64,000 nucleotides of DNA from Parabacteroides bouchesdurhonensis (GTDB lineage Bacteria; Bacteroidota; Bacteroidia; Bacteroidales; Tannerellaceae). The notes under the pieces were generated by a model that saw nothing but the letters and a program-made list of their open reading frames with translations, had not been told where the DNA came from and did not search any database. Position numbers and translations under genes: made by a program. Numbering within the stretch: the first letter of the stretch is position 1; each line of letters opens with the position of its first letter. The DNA is taken from positions 1,656,961-1,720,960 of the forward strand of contig NZ_LT896588.1 in assembly GCF_900186615.1 (NCBI RefSeq), in the 5' to 3' direction. This document shows positions 8,535 through 17,187 of the stretch, in pieces.

Positions 8535-10304
8535 CTATGGAATTGTTTCAACTATTTCAGTTAACGGAGGGATATTGTTGTTTGCTCCGTCGTAACCTTC
8601 ATTTTGATTAATAACTCCTTTTGTATTTGCCGTGATAACACTTTGTGGTATAGGCCAAAGAACATGAAAAGGATCCATAATAACGTAGTTGGCCAAAACA
8701 TTTAATTCAGTTTGGTAGTATGTGTTATATTTTAAAATACGATCATAGAACCAACTTTTTTTGCTGAAATCTTGTAATGTGTAACCGTTTATGCCGGATT
8801 TTGCCATTATATATGATACTCGGACAAGTTCCGAATGTCTTGGCTCTTCTGCAAATAATTCACGTGCACGTTCATCAAAAATGAACTCAATAGTTACTTC
8901 TTCAGGAGTGATGGGTTTGGCCTTTGCCCTGGTTCTTACCTTGTTTATATCTTCTGCTGCAGCAATGTTGTTCTTTAACCAATAATAGGCTTCCGCACGT
9001 AAAAGGTATGTTTCTGCAAGACGAAATACATACCAATCTCCATTACTTCCCATTGGATTAATTAACGGATCAGGGGCCGGTACATAGGTGATATAGAATG
9101 GGAAAGCGAAAGTATAATAGAAAGTATCTGCTAATGCTGCAAAATTATTAGGATCAATAGTTTTGCCATAATCTACAGATTTCGGATTATTATATTTTAA
9201 TTCATGCATATCTATCCAGTTTTCGTCAGATCTTCTTAAATCTGAAGTGTTTTGCCAATTTTCGTTTTTGTATGACCAGATATCGAATCGATAATAAGGG
9301 GTATTTACCAAATTCGGATTAGCTTCTCCATATAAAGCTTTATATTCTCCGTCGTAAGTCATCCCTTGTTTTCCTTCACTATCGAGTACCGCTGGATACC
9401 ACCATCCGCAATTATAATTTCTCATTGTTCTCAACCCTGCCGTTTTGGATTCTGCAGGAGCTTCGAATCGGTCTATAGTAGCGAGAATCGTTTCCGTGTT
9501 TTCTTTGAGGTTGAAATTTTCCGGACGATGAAGGTCCCACATTAAATTGTATTTCGGATCATTTACATCTTGTCCGAAGCGACGTTCCATAAGTGCGTAT
9601 GAATAGTCATTTATAACATGGTTGGCAGCTTTTACAGCCTTTTCAAATTTCATATTAGCCAGATATACCTTTGTTAGAAGATGATAGCCGGCACCTGCGG
9701 ACACTGCACCTGCCGCCGTCTTTTCCGGAGCAGGAAGATATTTGACTGCGAATTCTAAATCCTGTTCTATTTTATTGAGAATAGTCCATCGGCTGTAAGT
9801 CGCGAAATCCAGTTTAGGACCTTGCACTTCTTCAAGAATCAGAGGAACATCCCCGTAATTATTTACCAAACGGTAATACCAATATGCTCTATGCCAATAT
9901 GCCTCTGCTAATAATGTGTTTTTCTCATTTTCATCTTCCCATTGGATATTGTCAATGCGTGAAATTAACACATTGGAGTTTTTAATAAACCCGTATGCAC
10001 TGGTGAACATTGAGAGGAACGGGTAATAAGTGGAATTACTTGGAGTCAATTTTCTGAAATCTAATTGTACTAAAGGAACTCCCAGATCTGAAGCCGCCAT
10101 TTCTGTACAAATGTAATGTCTTTCGTCTGTATGATCTCTCCTCAGGTCCTTTCTCATAGTTAGAATGAGGGATTCAAATCCACTTTTATCTGTATATACA
10201 TTCTCGGGGACATAAAAAGAATGAGGTTTAGGCTCTAACCATTCGTCCGTACACGCTGTATAGGACAAAATGACAAGAAATAAGAATAAATATAATCGTT
10301 TCAT
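8535..10304 (-). CDS. SusD/RagB-family nutrient-binding lipoprotein
   Basis: Surface lipoprotein of 589 residues (leader MKRLYLFLFLVILSYTAC, lipid cysteine at 18) that caps the SusC transporter and binds substrate. The helical TPR-like N-terminal half contains 'LLAEAYWHRAYWYYRLVNNYG', and the C-terminal half 'FRLAETYLLRAEAYYWLKN' and 'FIFDERARELFAEEPRHSELVR'; both are typical of RagB/SusD. It starts 16 bases after the SusC stop codon, so the two are co-transcribed. Substrate cannot be read from the sequence; the cytoplasmic genes downstream point to an amino sugar or peptidoglycan fragment. Confidence 0.95.
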   Translation of the reverse strand: MKRLYLFLFLVILSYTACTDEWLEPKPHSFYVPENVYTDKSGFESLILTMRKDLRRDHTDERHYICTEMAASDLGVPLVQLDFRKLTPSNSTYYPFLSMFTSAYGFIKNSNVLISRIDNIQWEDENEKNTLLAEAYWHRAYWYYRLVNNYGDVPLILEEVQGPKLDFATYSRWTILNKIEQDLEFAVKYLPAPEKTAAGAVSAGAGYHLLTKVYLANMKFEKAVKAANHVINDYSYALMERRFGQDVNDPKYNLMWDLHRPENFNLKENTETILATIDRFEAPAESKTAGLRTMRNYNCGWWYPAVLDSEGKQGMTYDGEYKALYGEANPNLVNTPYYRFDIWSYKNENWQNTSDLRRSDENWIDMHELKYNNPKSVDYGKTIDPNNFAALADTFYYTFAFPFYITYVPAPDPLINPMGSNGDWYVFRLAETYLLRAEAYYWLKNNIAAAEDINKVRTRAKAKPITPEEVTIEFIFDERARELFAEEPRHSELVRVSYIMAKSGINGYTLQDFSKKSWFYDRILKYNTYYQTELNVLANYVIMDPFHVLWPIPQSVITANTKGVINQNEGYDGANNNIPPLTEIVETIP

Positions 10305-10320
10305 ATTAGTTTATTTTTTA

Positions 10321-13300
10321 TTATAAAGATATATTTACACCAAAAGTATAGGTCCGTGGAAGAGGAGTGTTTAGAGATTCAGGGTCCCAGCCCATCCAGT
10401 CTGTAATACACCATAGATTACGGATAGAAAAAGAAAAGCGGGCATTGTTTACGTGTAATTTTTGTGCAATCTTGTCGGGTAAATTATATCCAACTGATAC
10501 ATCCTGTATTCTTAGGAAAGATGCAGGTTTGTATATTTGTAATCCTCCTCCATATGAACTGGGACTCATTCTTAGTCCTCCCCATTCTTGATTTCTATTC
10601 TCTGGAGTCCAGTATGGAAAATCGTATGCATTTACACGGTTGTATTCGTACCCTCCATCACGTTCAGCTAATGAAGCTCTGGCTATATGCCCCAGATCGG
10701 CTCGCAAGAATATAGATGCTGTAAAATGTTTCAGAAAAGTAAAATCGTTTCCAAAACCTAAACGAAAACGAGGGCTTGTATATCCGATGAATTGTTTATC
10801 CATTTTATCCTCATATTTTCCGTTATTGTCTAAATCCTCACTTTTGTAATCGCCGGGAGATAAATTGTATTTAGCCGCTTCATCGGCTTCCTCTGTCTGC
10901 CAGACACCAATTACGTTATATCCCCATACTCGATCTATAGGTTGTCCCGGAAATAGCCCGTTGTTATAATCCGGTAATTCTCCGTTAAGCTTTTGTCCCA
11001 TTAATATGTATTCTCCGTAGTCTCCGAATAATTTTTTGATTTTATTACGGTTTAGAGAGAACACTAAGTTACTGCTCCAACTAAAGTTTTTATTATCTAT
11101 GTTGACAGTGTTCAATGTCAATTCGAATCCTTTGTTTCCAAGTTCTCCTAAATTGGTTGTAATATTAGAAAAGCCTGTTAGTTCGGGAAGCCTCCTATCC
11201 ATTAGCAAGTCACTTGTAGTCATAGTGTAGAAGTCGGCGACAATTGATATTCTATTTTTCAATAAAGCCATATCTACTCCGAAATTTAAAGACTCTGTAC
11301 GTTCCCATTTTAAATCGGGATTTGCTAGAGATGCATTATAAACGTTTGAAATGGAATTTTGGCCATCATAATAAAGACTAGAGGAAACGGTTGCTAATGC
11401 AGAATATTGTCCAATAGATCTGTTTCCGTTTACTCCCCAGGAAGCTCTTACTTTCAGAGCACTGATAAACGGTACTTTAAAGAATTCTTCATCTGAAACT
11501 CTCCATGCCAAAGCTACAGCAGGGAATACAGCATATGGATTTTTTTGTCCGAAAGCAGAGTAACCGTCTCTTCTTACAGATGCCGTCAATAAATATTTTC
11601 CGTGTAAGATATAGTTTATTCTGGCCATTGCTGCATTTCCTGTCAATTCGGTGTCGTTATTGTTTATGGAAATTTTTTGAGCTTGCTGTAAAGCATGCCA
11701 TCCTAAATTAGCATTGGGAGCAAAAGTTTCTCCAGTCATAGAAGAATTCCAGTCTCTGAATTTCTCTGCACTATATAATAGTGTTAGGTCAAAGCTATGA
11801 ACCCCAAATTGTTTATTCCAACGAATAATATTATCTAGCATCCATTCAAATTGAGAATATTCTGCGCGGCTACCATATCCTTGGGAATGTGCGATAGTGC
11901 CATTAAATGTGTCTGTACCCCAGAAATTATAATCTTTAGAGTATTCATAACGTGGTTGGAAGTTCATTTCATATTTAAAGCCAAAAGGTAAGTCTACTTT
12001 GGCAAATATGGAAGAAAATAAGGTGTTTGCCTTCTTACTTCTTTCTTGTTCTTTACTTAATAAAGGATTTATGAGTCCTACATAACCGGAGGGATACCAA
12101 TTTAATGATCCGTCTTCTTTATATATTGAACAATAAGGACTTACTCTTTCGGAATAGGATATAGCTATTGGGCTTTCATCTCTACTTGCAAATTGTGTAT
12201 TAATGCCGACAGTTAGCCATGAGGCAATTTTAAAATCAACGTTTAATCTGGTTCTTAAAGCCGAAAAACCTCCGTCTTTTAGGATTGTTTCATTATTATC
12301 ATAGCCTAGAGACCAGTAATAATTTGTGTTTTCAGTTCCTCCGGAAATGCTTACGTCGTAGCTTTGTCGTAGGCCATTTTGTAATGACATGCTAGGCATA
12401 TCGATTGTATTTCCTGCCATAAAATTTTCATGTTCTGTAGGAAATAAGTTAAGTCGTGACCCCCATTCGGACCTGTTGTCCGCATTCGGATTGGCACTGG
12501 CATTCCTCCATTCTTCCAAAGATGTATCAGTAGGCAGTTCTTCTGGGTTATAATAATAGTATGGGTAATCATTTGGAAACCAGGCAGTCATCGCATCTCT
12601 TCTGAATCTGAGAAAATCTTCTCCTTTGTATGATCTGAATTTTTTATTAGAAGGTTGTGCAATCCCTATTTGTGCGGAGAAATTAATCATGGGTTTACCT
12701 TTAACACCTTTTTTAGTTGTAATGATCATGACACCTGCAGCTGCTCTTGAACCATAAACTGCAGCAGAACTGGCATCTTTTAAAATGTCAACGGCTTCGA
12801 TATCATTTGGGTTTATATCATTGAGATTACCGTTATAAATTACCCCATCTAATACGATAAGCGGAGAAGTGGATGCTTTTAAAGACGTAGGTCCCCGGAC
12901 TTCCAATTTAGAAGCACCGTCACTTGCAGAACCGGATTGTTGTGCATAAAATCCTGCAACTGTACCAAGTAAGAAATCGGAAACTTGTGTCTTTGCTTGG
13001 TCTTTGTACTTATCAGTATTTATTCTTACAACAGAACCGGTTAAATCCTTTTTCTTAACGCTTCCGTATCCGACAACTACTACCTCTTCCAATTGTTCAA
13101 CATCTTCTGTCAGTATAATATTAAATATATCTTTTGAACCTACAGGTATTTCTTTTGGTAAATAACCTATATAGGTGACAACAAGAGTTGAGTTTGGATT
13201 TATATCTAGCGAAAAATAGCCGTTTTCATCGGTGATTGTTCCATTTTGTGTATTTTTCTCAATAATATTTGCACCGATTATTGGCTCATTCTGATGATCT

Positions 13301-13656
13301 TTTATTGTTCCTGTTACTTTTTTCTGTTGTGATATCCTTTGCTTGTTGTCAATAGACTGTTTCGGTATAATAACGATGTGGTTATCTACCATTTTAAAAG
13401 TGGCATTTTCTTCTTTCAGTATTTGTTCAAGTATAGAACTCACTGTTTTATTTTCAGCTTTTACAGAAACTATACGATCTAAGTTGATGTCTTTTAAATC
13501 ATACCAGAAAGAATAATTTGTTTGTTTTTGTATATTACTGAATACTTCGTTTATACTAACATTTTGTAGATTTAATGTAACTTTTACCTCTTGTGAATAA
13601 GAGGTTGCCGAAACTGAAAATATCACAAAGAAGAGTAGTAGTGTGGATATTTTCAT
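10321..13656 (-). CDS. SusC/RagA-family TonB-dependent transporter with STN signalling domain
   Basis: Outer-membrane transporter. I start it at 13656 (MKISTLLLFFVIFSVSATSYSQ, a good signal peptide), giving 1111 residues; an in-frame ATG at 13725 adds 23 residues without signal character. Order: signal peptide, STN domain (about 25-80, LNLQNVSINEVFSNIQKQTN), CarboxypepD_reg domain (about 95-180, 'GTIKDHQNEPIIGANI'), the SusC linker VEQLEEVVVVGYGSVKK, plug, and a long beta-barrel ending in an aromatic strand (YTFGVNISL). STN domains pass substrate occupancy to FecR-type anti-sigma factors, and fecR and sigma genes lie directly upstream. It is therefore probably both transporter and sensor for its own operon. 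Confidence 0.95.
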   Translation of the reverse strand: MKISTLLLFFVIFSVSATSYSQEVKVTLNLQNVSINEVFSNIQKQTNYSFWYDLKDINLDRIVSVKAENKTVSSILEQILKEENATFKMVDNHIVIIPKQSIDNKQRISQQKKVTGTIKDHQNEPIIGANIIEKNTQNGTITDENGYFSLDINPNSTLVVTYIGYLPKEIPVGSKDIFNIILTEDVEQLEEVVVVGYGSVKKKDLTGSVVRINTDKYKDQAKTQVSDFLLGTVAGFYAQQSGSASDGASKLEVRGPTSLKASTSPLIVLDGVIYNGNLNDINPNDIEAVDILKDASSAAVYGSRAAAGVMIITTKKGVKGKPMINFSAQIGIAQPSNKKFRSYKGEDFLRFRRDAMTAWFPNDYPYYYYNPEELPTDTSLEEWRNASANPNADNRSEWGSRLNLFPTEHENFMAGNTIDMPSMSLQNGLRQSYDVSISGGTENTNYYWSLGYDNNETILKDGGFSALRTRLNVDFKIASWLTVGINTQFASRDESPIAISYSERVSPYCSIYKEDGSLNWYPSGYVGLINPLLSKEQERSKKANTLFSSIFAKVDLPFGFKYEMNFQPRYEYSKDYNFWGTDTFNGTIAHSQGYGSRAEYSQFEWMLDNIIRWNKQFGVHSFDLTLLYSAEKFRDWNSSMTGETFAPNANLGWHALQQAQKISINNNDTELTGNAAMARINYILHGKYLLTASVRRDGYSAFGQKNPYAVFPAVALAWRVSDEEFFKVPFISALKVRASWGVNGNRSIGQYSALATVSSSLYYDGQNSISNVYNASLANPDLKWERTESLNFGVDMALLKNRISIVADFYTMTTSDLLMDRRLPELTGFSNITTNLGELGNKGFELTLNTVNIDNKNFSWSSNLVFSLNRNKIKKLFGDYGEYILMGQKLNGELPDYNNGLFPGQPIDRVWGYNVIGVWQTEEADEAAKYNLSPGDYKSEDLDNNGKYEDKMDKQFIGYTSPRFRLGFGNDFTFLKHFTASIFLRADLGHIARASLAERDGGYEYNRVNAYDFPYWTPENRNQEWGGLRMSPSSYGGGLQIYKPASFLRIQDVSVGYNLPDKIAQKLHVNNARFSFSIRNLWCITDWMGWDPESLNTPLPRTYTFGVNISL

Positions 13657-13780
13657 AATATTTATATTTTTTTTGTTGCATAGAATCCAATATGAAGAAT
13701 TCTTGCTGCATAATTTTTTATACATTTGCAGTAATTATTAAGCTGTTAATAATCGATTTATTGATTGTTGACAAGAATAG

Positions 13781-13810
13781 AATTGAGGGATGTTGGCCCA
13801 TTCCTCAATT
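13781..13810. other. hairpin in the fecR-susC intergenic leader
   Basis: AATTGAGG (13781-13788) pairs with CCTCAATT (13803-13810), with ATG/CAT inner pairs on the minus strand. It lies in the 222-base gap between fecR and susC. No U-run follows on the minus strand, so it may be an mRNA-processing or leader element. The ECF-sigma-dependent promoter of susC is expected somewhere in this gap but was not recognised. Confidence 0.4.
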
Positions 13811-13878
13811 TTTATGGTTATCAATTAATTTCTTACATTTCCCATAGGCATTAGACTTTTGTGGTTTAACAAATTTAT

Positions 13879-14898
13879 TTAAAAGATATCTATTTTATTG
13901 TCACTTATTTTATATCTAAACTTTTGGTTTGAAGACATTATCTCCAAAATTTTTTCAATTGATTCATTTTGACGGAAATCTCCTCCGAAACGTTTATTCT
14001 TCAAATCTTCTGTATGAATTGTAATTTCTATATTGAAATTTCTTTCTAAAATTCGCGTAATCTCTTCAAATGTTTCACCATTGAAAATAAATCGTCCGTT
14101 CATCCAACTCAGAACCTCCTTTGGTAAATAAGGATCGACAGAGATTTGATGAGAATTTATATTATATATACCTGTTTCCAAAGGTTTTAATATGGTAGTT
14201 TTCGTCTCTCCATTTTTGGAAAGGGAAACACATCCTTGTAATAAAGAAACTTTAATTTCTTTGTTATCTGGGTAGGCATTTACATTGAATATTGTGCCTA
14301 AAACTTTTACTTCTAGTTCACCTGCTTTCACAACAAAAGGTAGTTGTTCGTTTTTAGCCACTTCTAAATAAGCTTCCCCTGAAAGAGATAATATCCTGTT
14401 ACCTTTTCCAAAGTCATTGTTGTATTGAACTGAACTGCCAGAATTTAGCCAAAGGATAGTTCCGTCAGCGAGTTTTACTTGTGTTCTTGAACCTTTTGGG
14501 CTTATGATTTCAGATAACGAAATAGTATTATCTTGTATTTTGAAATAAAGGAAAGTGTAATATGTTAAAAAGATAAACGGAATTAATATAGCAGCAGCTC
14601 CTATTTTGCTCCAGACTAATCTCTTTTGAAACCATGATTTTTTAGAGTTTTGTTTTGATAAACTTCTAATTCTTTTTTCAAAGAGTGAGAATGCTTTTTC
14701 ATAATCAAATGATAGTGTGTTATCAGCAATTCCGGATGAATTCCAAATATCTTTTAAACTTTCATAATATAAATGATGTTTATCAGATTCACTAAGCCAC
14801 TTATTAAGTATAATCTGATCTTTATCGGTTATATTTCCTGAAAGATAATCGATTATTAGATTGTCCCAATATTCTTTATTTTGAATTTGTATGTTCAT
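13879..14898 (-). CDS. FecR-family anti-sigma factor
   Basis: Inner-membrane anti-sigma/sigma-regulator of 339 residues. The cytoplasmic N-terminal part (about 1-95) begins with the typical 'LIIDYLSGNITDKDQIILNKWL'. One transmembrane helix follows (about 105-128). The periplasmic FecR domain reads 'SEIISPKGSRTQVKLADGTILWLNSGSSV' and 'VKVLGTIFNVNAY' in two adjoining segments. The C-terminal DUF4974 module has 'GRFIFNGETFEEITRILERNFN'-like spacing and ends at residue 339. The DUF4974/STN-like C-terminus is thought to contact the STN domain of the partner SusC. It lies 72 bases after the sigma gene and before susC. Confidence 0.93.
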   Translation of the reverse strand: MNIQIQNKEYWDNLIIDYLSGNITDKDQIILNKWLSESDKHHLYYESLKDIWNSSGIADNTLSFDYEKAFSLFEKRIRSLSKQNSKKSWFQKRLVWSKIGAAAILIPFIFLTYYTFLYFKIQDNTISLSEIISPKGSRTQVKLADGTILWLNSGSSVQYNNDFGKGNRILSLSGEAYLEVAKNEQLPFVVKAGELEVKVLGTIFNVNAYPDNKEIKVSLLQGCVSLSKNGETKTTILKPLETGIYNINSHQISVDPYLPKEVLSWMNGRFIFNGETFEEITRILERNFNIEITIHTEDLKNKRFGGDFRQNESIEKILEIMSSNQKFRYKISDNKIDIF

Positions 14899-14970
14899 AA
14901 TTCACGTTTCTATAAGTATGACAAATGAAATCATAAATCGGGTGAAAAAATCAGCTTTTTTTATTCTGAA

Positions 14971-15564
14971 TTAAAATAGGTACGAGATAAAAAATAAGGA
15001 AATAGTATAATTTTTTAAATCTGTTCGTAGTTTATTAAGTACTAAACGGATGTGGTATTTTACGATATCAATTGTTAAATTCTTTTGTCGAGCTATTTCT
15101 TCGTATTTCATTCTTTCATTTCTGCTCATCCAAAATATTTCTTGCGTTAGGGCAGGTAGGGAATTAATAGATTGTTCTATTTCATTTTCTAATTCTTTTT
15201 CCAGTAAGATACATAAAGGGTAGTTGTCTTGTTCGTAATAAGCACGTTGCTGACCTTTGATTTTATCGGAAAGGTTTTGCATTAAATTATTATGCCTATA
15301 GCAGTGGTCCAGATAATTGATGCAAGTGTTTTTTACAGCTTTCATCAAATAGGCCCTTAATGATTGATTGATAGTTAAAGATTCATGATTTTCCCATAAA
15401 TTGAATATGACATCACTGACTAACGTTTCTGCAATAAAAGAGTTGTTTACGTAACTATATGCAAATGCGCAAAGAACTTTGTAATGGAATTTATATAATT
15501 GTCTGTATGCTGTTTCATCTCCTCTGCGCAGACCATTAATTATTTCTTGTTCTGTGTCAATCAT
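14971..15564 (-). CDS. ECF RNA polymerase sigma factor (Bacteroides RpoE-like type)
   Basis: A 197-residue sigma-70 ECF protein. Region 2 spans about 10-85 (LYKFHYKVLCAFAYSYV, then LWENHESLTINQSLRAYL), and region 4 about 125-180 (LPALTQEIFWMSRNERMKYEEIA). It is the first gene of the locus and is followed by fecR and an STN-bearing susC, the standard trans-envelope arrangement, so it should drive susC and the genes behind it when substrate is bound. It has its own housekeeping promoter, giving basal expression. The C-terminal hydrophobic end (SLFFISYLF) is unusual for this family and may be incidental. Confidence 0.93.
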   Translation of the reverse strand: MIDTEQEIINGLRRGDETAYRQLYKFHYKVLCAFAYSYVNNSFIAETLVSDVIFNLWENHESLTINQSLRAYLMKAVKNTCINYLDHCYRHNNLMQNLSDKIKGQQRAYYEQDNYPLCILLEKELENEIEQSINSLPALTQEIFWMSRNERMKYEEIARQKNLTIDIVKYHIRLVLNKLRTDLKNYTISLFFISYLF

Positions 15565-15622
15565 TTTATTATCTTTTTGAAAGTCTATGATAGTATTAGT
15601 ATTTAAAATTATAGATCAATCA

Positions 15623-15654
15623 CAAAGATAAAATAATAAAGAACTTTTAAGAAA
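15623..15654 (-). promoter_or_regulatory. promoter of the sigma-fecR genes
   Basis: On the minus strand TTTC (15651-15654) and TATCTTTG (15623-15630) are 20 bases apart, matching the Bacteroidetes -33/-7 pattern with one mismatch in the -33. The -7 lies 58 bases upstream of the sigma factor start codon. Confidence 0.6.
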
Positions 15655-15664
15655 ATAATTATAT

Positions 15665-16624
15665 TTAAAATGGCATATATGATTTGTTCTCAAAGTTCGT
15701 GTGTTGTCCGTTCATTTTCTGTGCTTCTTCTCCTTCGGGATTCAATTCGATGGATTTTTTCAGGTCTTCAAAAGCTCCGTCTTTGTCGCCTTTCAGATTT
15801 TTGGCACGTCCGCGCTCCGCGTATGCTTTGGCGAATGACGGGTTTGTATCGATGGCTTCGTCAAAAAAAGTGATTGCCTCGTCTAGTTTTTCTTGTGTTA
15901 TTAAAAGCTTTCCGGCCAAAAGTGCGGCATCTTCGTTGAATGGGTTTAAATCTAATACGTGTTGGTAGTTTGCGGTGGCATCATCCATGTCTCCAAGTGC
16001 TTCGTGGATTTTTCCTTTTAACAAAAAAGCTGTTTCTTCTTCCGGAACAAGTTCTATCACTTTTTCTACATCCGGTAAAGCTTCTTTTGCCTGTTTCATA
16101 GATATAAGGATTTCCGCCCGTAATAAATAGGCTTCCGAAAAATCTTCTTTTATAGTGATTGTCTTTGTTAAATCGGCAATGCCCCCTAATAAATCGCCGG
16201 TTGCTTTTTTAGCCTTAGACATTAAATAATAGGGTAAATGGTTTTCCGGGTCTAATTCAATAATGTGTTGGCAGACCTCTATTACTTCGGCATCTTTATC
16301 CAAGAAGAAAAGAACGTGAACGCGGGTAAGCAACGTGTTGACATGATCCGGTTCTATTTCTACCATGCGGTCAAGTATATGTAACGCATTCTCTTGTTCA
16401 TTAGCTACAATGTAAGCATTGGCCAGATAGGTCATCGTCTCGAAATCTTCTTGTATATTTAGCGCTTTCGTGAAACATTTGATGGCATACGCCAATCTGC
16501 CCATTTTCTGGGCGCGTATACCGTCGTACTTTAATATATCGAAATTCTTTTGATCGGTTTTCGCTTTTTCTTCTTCCGGATTTTCTTCTTTTGAGGAAGA
16601 AAATAGTGATTTAAAAATTCCCAT
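15665..16624 (-). CDS. TPR-repeat protein
   Basis: A 319-residue soluble protein made almost entirely of tetratricopeptide repeats (about seven units from residue 30 to 300, for example AIKCFTKALNIQEDFETMTY and AYAERGRAKNLKGDKDGAFE). There is no signal peptide or membrane helix. The N-terminus (MGIFKSLFSSSKEENPEEEK) is charged and probably flexible. TPR stacks mediate protein-protein contacts; the partner is unknown. It lies 100 bases downstream of the sigma factor promoter side, but has its own promoter and is not part of the catabolic locus. Confidence 0.9.
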   Translation of the reverse strand: MGIFKSLFSSSKEENPEEEKAKTDQKNFDILKYDGIRAQKMGRLAYAIKCFTKALNIQEDFETMTYLANAYIVANEQENALHILDRMVEIEPDHVNTLLTRVHVLFFLDKDAEVIEVCQHIIELDPENHLPYYLMSKAKKATGDLLGGIADLTKTITIKEDFSEAYLLRAEILISMKQAKEALPDVEKVIELVPEEETAFLLKGKIHEALGDMDDATANYQHVLDLNPFNEDAALLAGKLLITQEKLDEAITFFDEAIDTNPSFAKAYAERGRAKNLKGDKDGAFEDLKKSIELNPEGEEAQKMNGQHTNFENKSYMPF

Positions 16625-16651
16625 GTCTTTTTTCTATTTTTTATAGGTTCG

Positions 16652-16683
16652 CAAATGTAAACAATTTAGTCATAAACCGCAAA
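16652..16683 (-). promoter_or_regulatory. promoter of the TPR gene
   Basis: TTTG (16680-16683) and TACATTTG (16652-16659) on the minus strand are 20 bases apart, an exact Bacteroidetes promoter match. The -7 box is 27 bases upstream of the start codon. Confidence 0.7.
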
Positions 16684-16706
16684 ATTGTTGATTATATGAA
16701 AAAACG

Positions 16707-16762
16707 GAATCATCCCGATGATTTGCGAAAATCGCCTCGATGATTTGGAAAAATCATCCTGA
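16707..16762. repeat. palindromic repeat family B, copy 1
   Basis: Contains AATCATCCCGATGATTTG, then a variant unit CTCGATGATTTGG and AAATCATCCTGA. The units are short self-complementary blocks (ATCATC/GATGAT). A second cluster of the same units is at 41380-41438. It lies directly upstream of the TPR promoter. Confidence 0.6.
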
Positions 16763-16780
16763 ACTTATTTTACTCCATTT

Positions 16781-16846
16781 TTATTCCTTTCGGAAGAAAA
16801 TTTAATTTCTCTCGAAAGAAATTCCAATTTCATTCGGAAGGAATAA
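16781..16846. repeat. palindromic repeat family A, copy 1
   Basis: Outer arms TTTATTCCTTTCGG and CGGAAGGAATAAA are inverted copies. The inner block AATTTCTCTCGAAAGAAATT is a near-perfect palindrome, and the 19-base core GAAATTCCAATTTCATTCG recurs exactly at 33440-33458. This spacer (16625-17187) holds no ORF of note. Confidence 0.65.
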
Positions 16847-16908
16847 AAAAGCATATAAAATCGTTTGTGATATTTTTATTTAGGAATGCGGAATAATCTT
16901 CTTTAGAT

Positions 16909-16966
16909 AAGATCCCTTTGGTTTGTATTCCAGGATGGGTAATATGAAACCAATCCGGTAGTATGT
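16909..16966 (-). ncRNA. truncated cobalamin-riboswitch remnant
   Basis: The plus strand ATGGGTAATATGAAACCAAT and flanks match, with scattered changes, the 5' end of the complete riboswitch at 21702-21757 (there ATGGGTAATACGAAACCAAT). In the riboswitch orientation this covers the 5' stem, the hairpin built on TATTACC/GGAATA and the following AAAGGGATC. The small stem is kept by pairing changes. The rest of the aptamer, including the core after GGGAATC and the B12 box, is absent. It faces the TPR gene, 285 bases away. It is probably a relic left by duplication or deletion and not a working switch. Confidence 0.6.
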
Positions 16967-17065
16967 TTGTAATATAAGAAGGACTTTGTATTGGCCTTTA
17001 TGTTTTCTGTTTTTGGAAACTTTTCTATATTACTTCGTTGTTAAGTTTTTTAAAATATTTTTCAA

Positions 17066-17098
17066 TTTGCTATTTAATAGCTGATTAACATAATTTAA
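17066..17098 (+). promoter_or_regulatory. possible nrdD promoter
   Basis: TTTG (17066-17069) and TAATTTAA (17091-17098) are 21 bases apart; the -7 matches TAnnTTTG except at its last base. It is 90 bases upstream of nrdD. I saw no clear FNR-like or NrdR-like operator between 16967 and 17187, and nothing else is recognisable in that stretch. Confidence 0.3.
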
Positions 17099-17187
17099 TT
17101 CGTGAAAAGTTTTCCAAAATGAAGAACGTAATGTATATGTACTTACCTTTGTTGGTGAATAGATAATAATCAGATAAATCATATACC

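Noticed and set aside
12351-12572. small minus-strand ORF inside susC
   Set aside because: Out of frame with the SusC reading frame and overlapped by its plug/barrel; no supporting promoter or motif.
13657-13725. upstream ATG of susC
   Set aside because: The extra 23 residues lack signal-peptide character, while the downstream Met begins a good signal peptide.
13721-13728. plus-strand TACATTTG -7 box
   Set aside because: There is no -33 partner and no plus-strand gene downstream of it.
16707-16846. CRISPR-like repeats
   Set aside because: Units are palindromic, irregularly spaced and only a few; no spacers of constant length and no cas genes.
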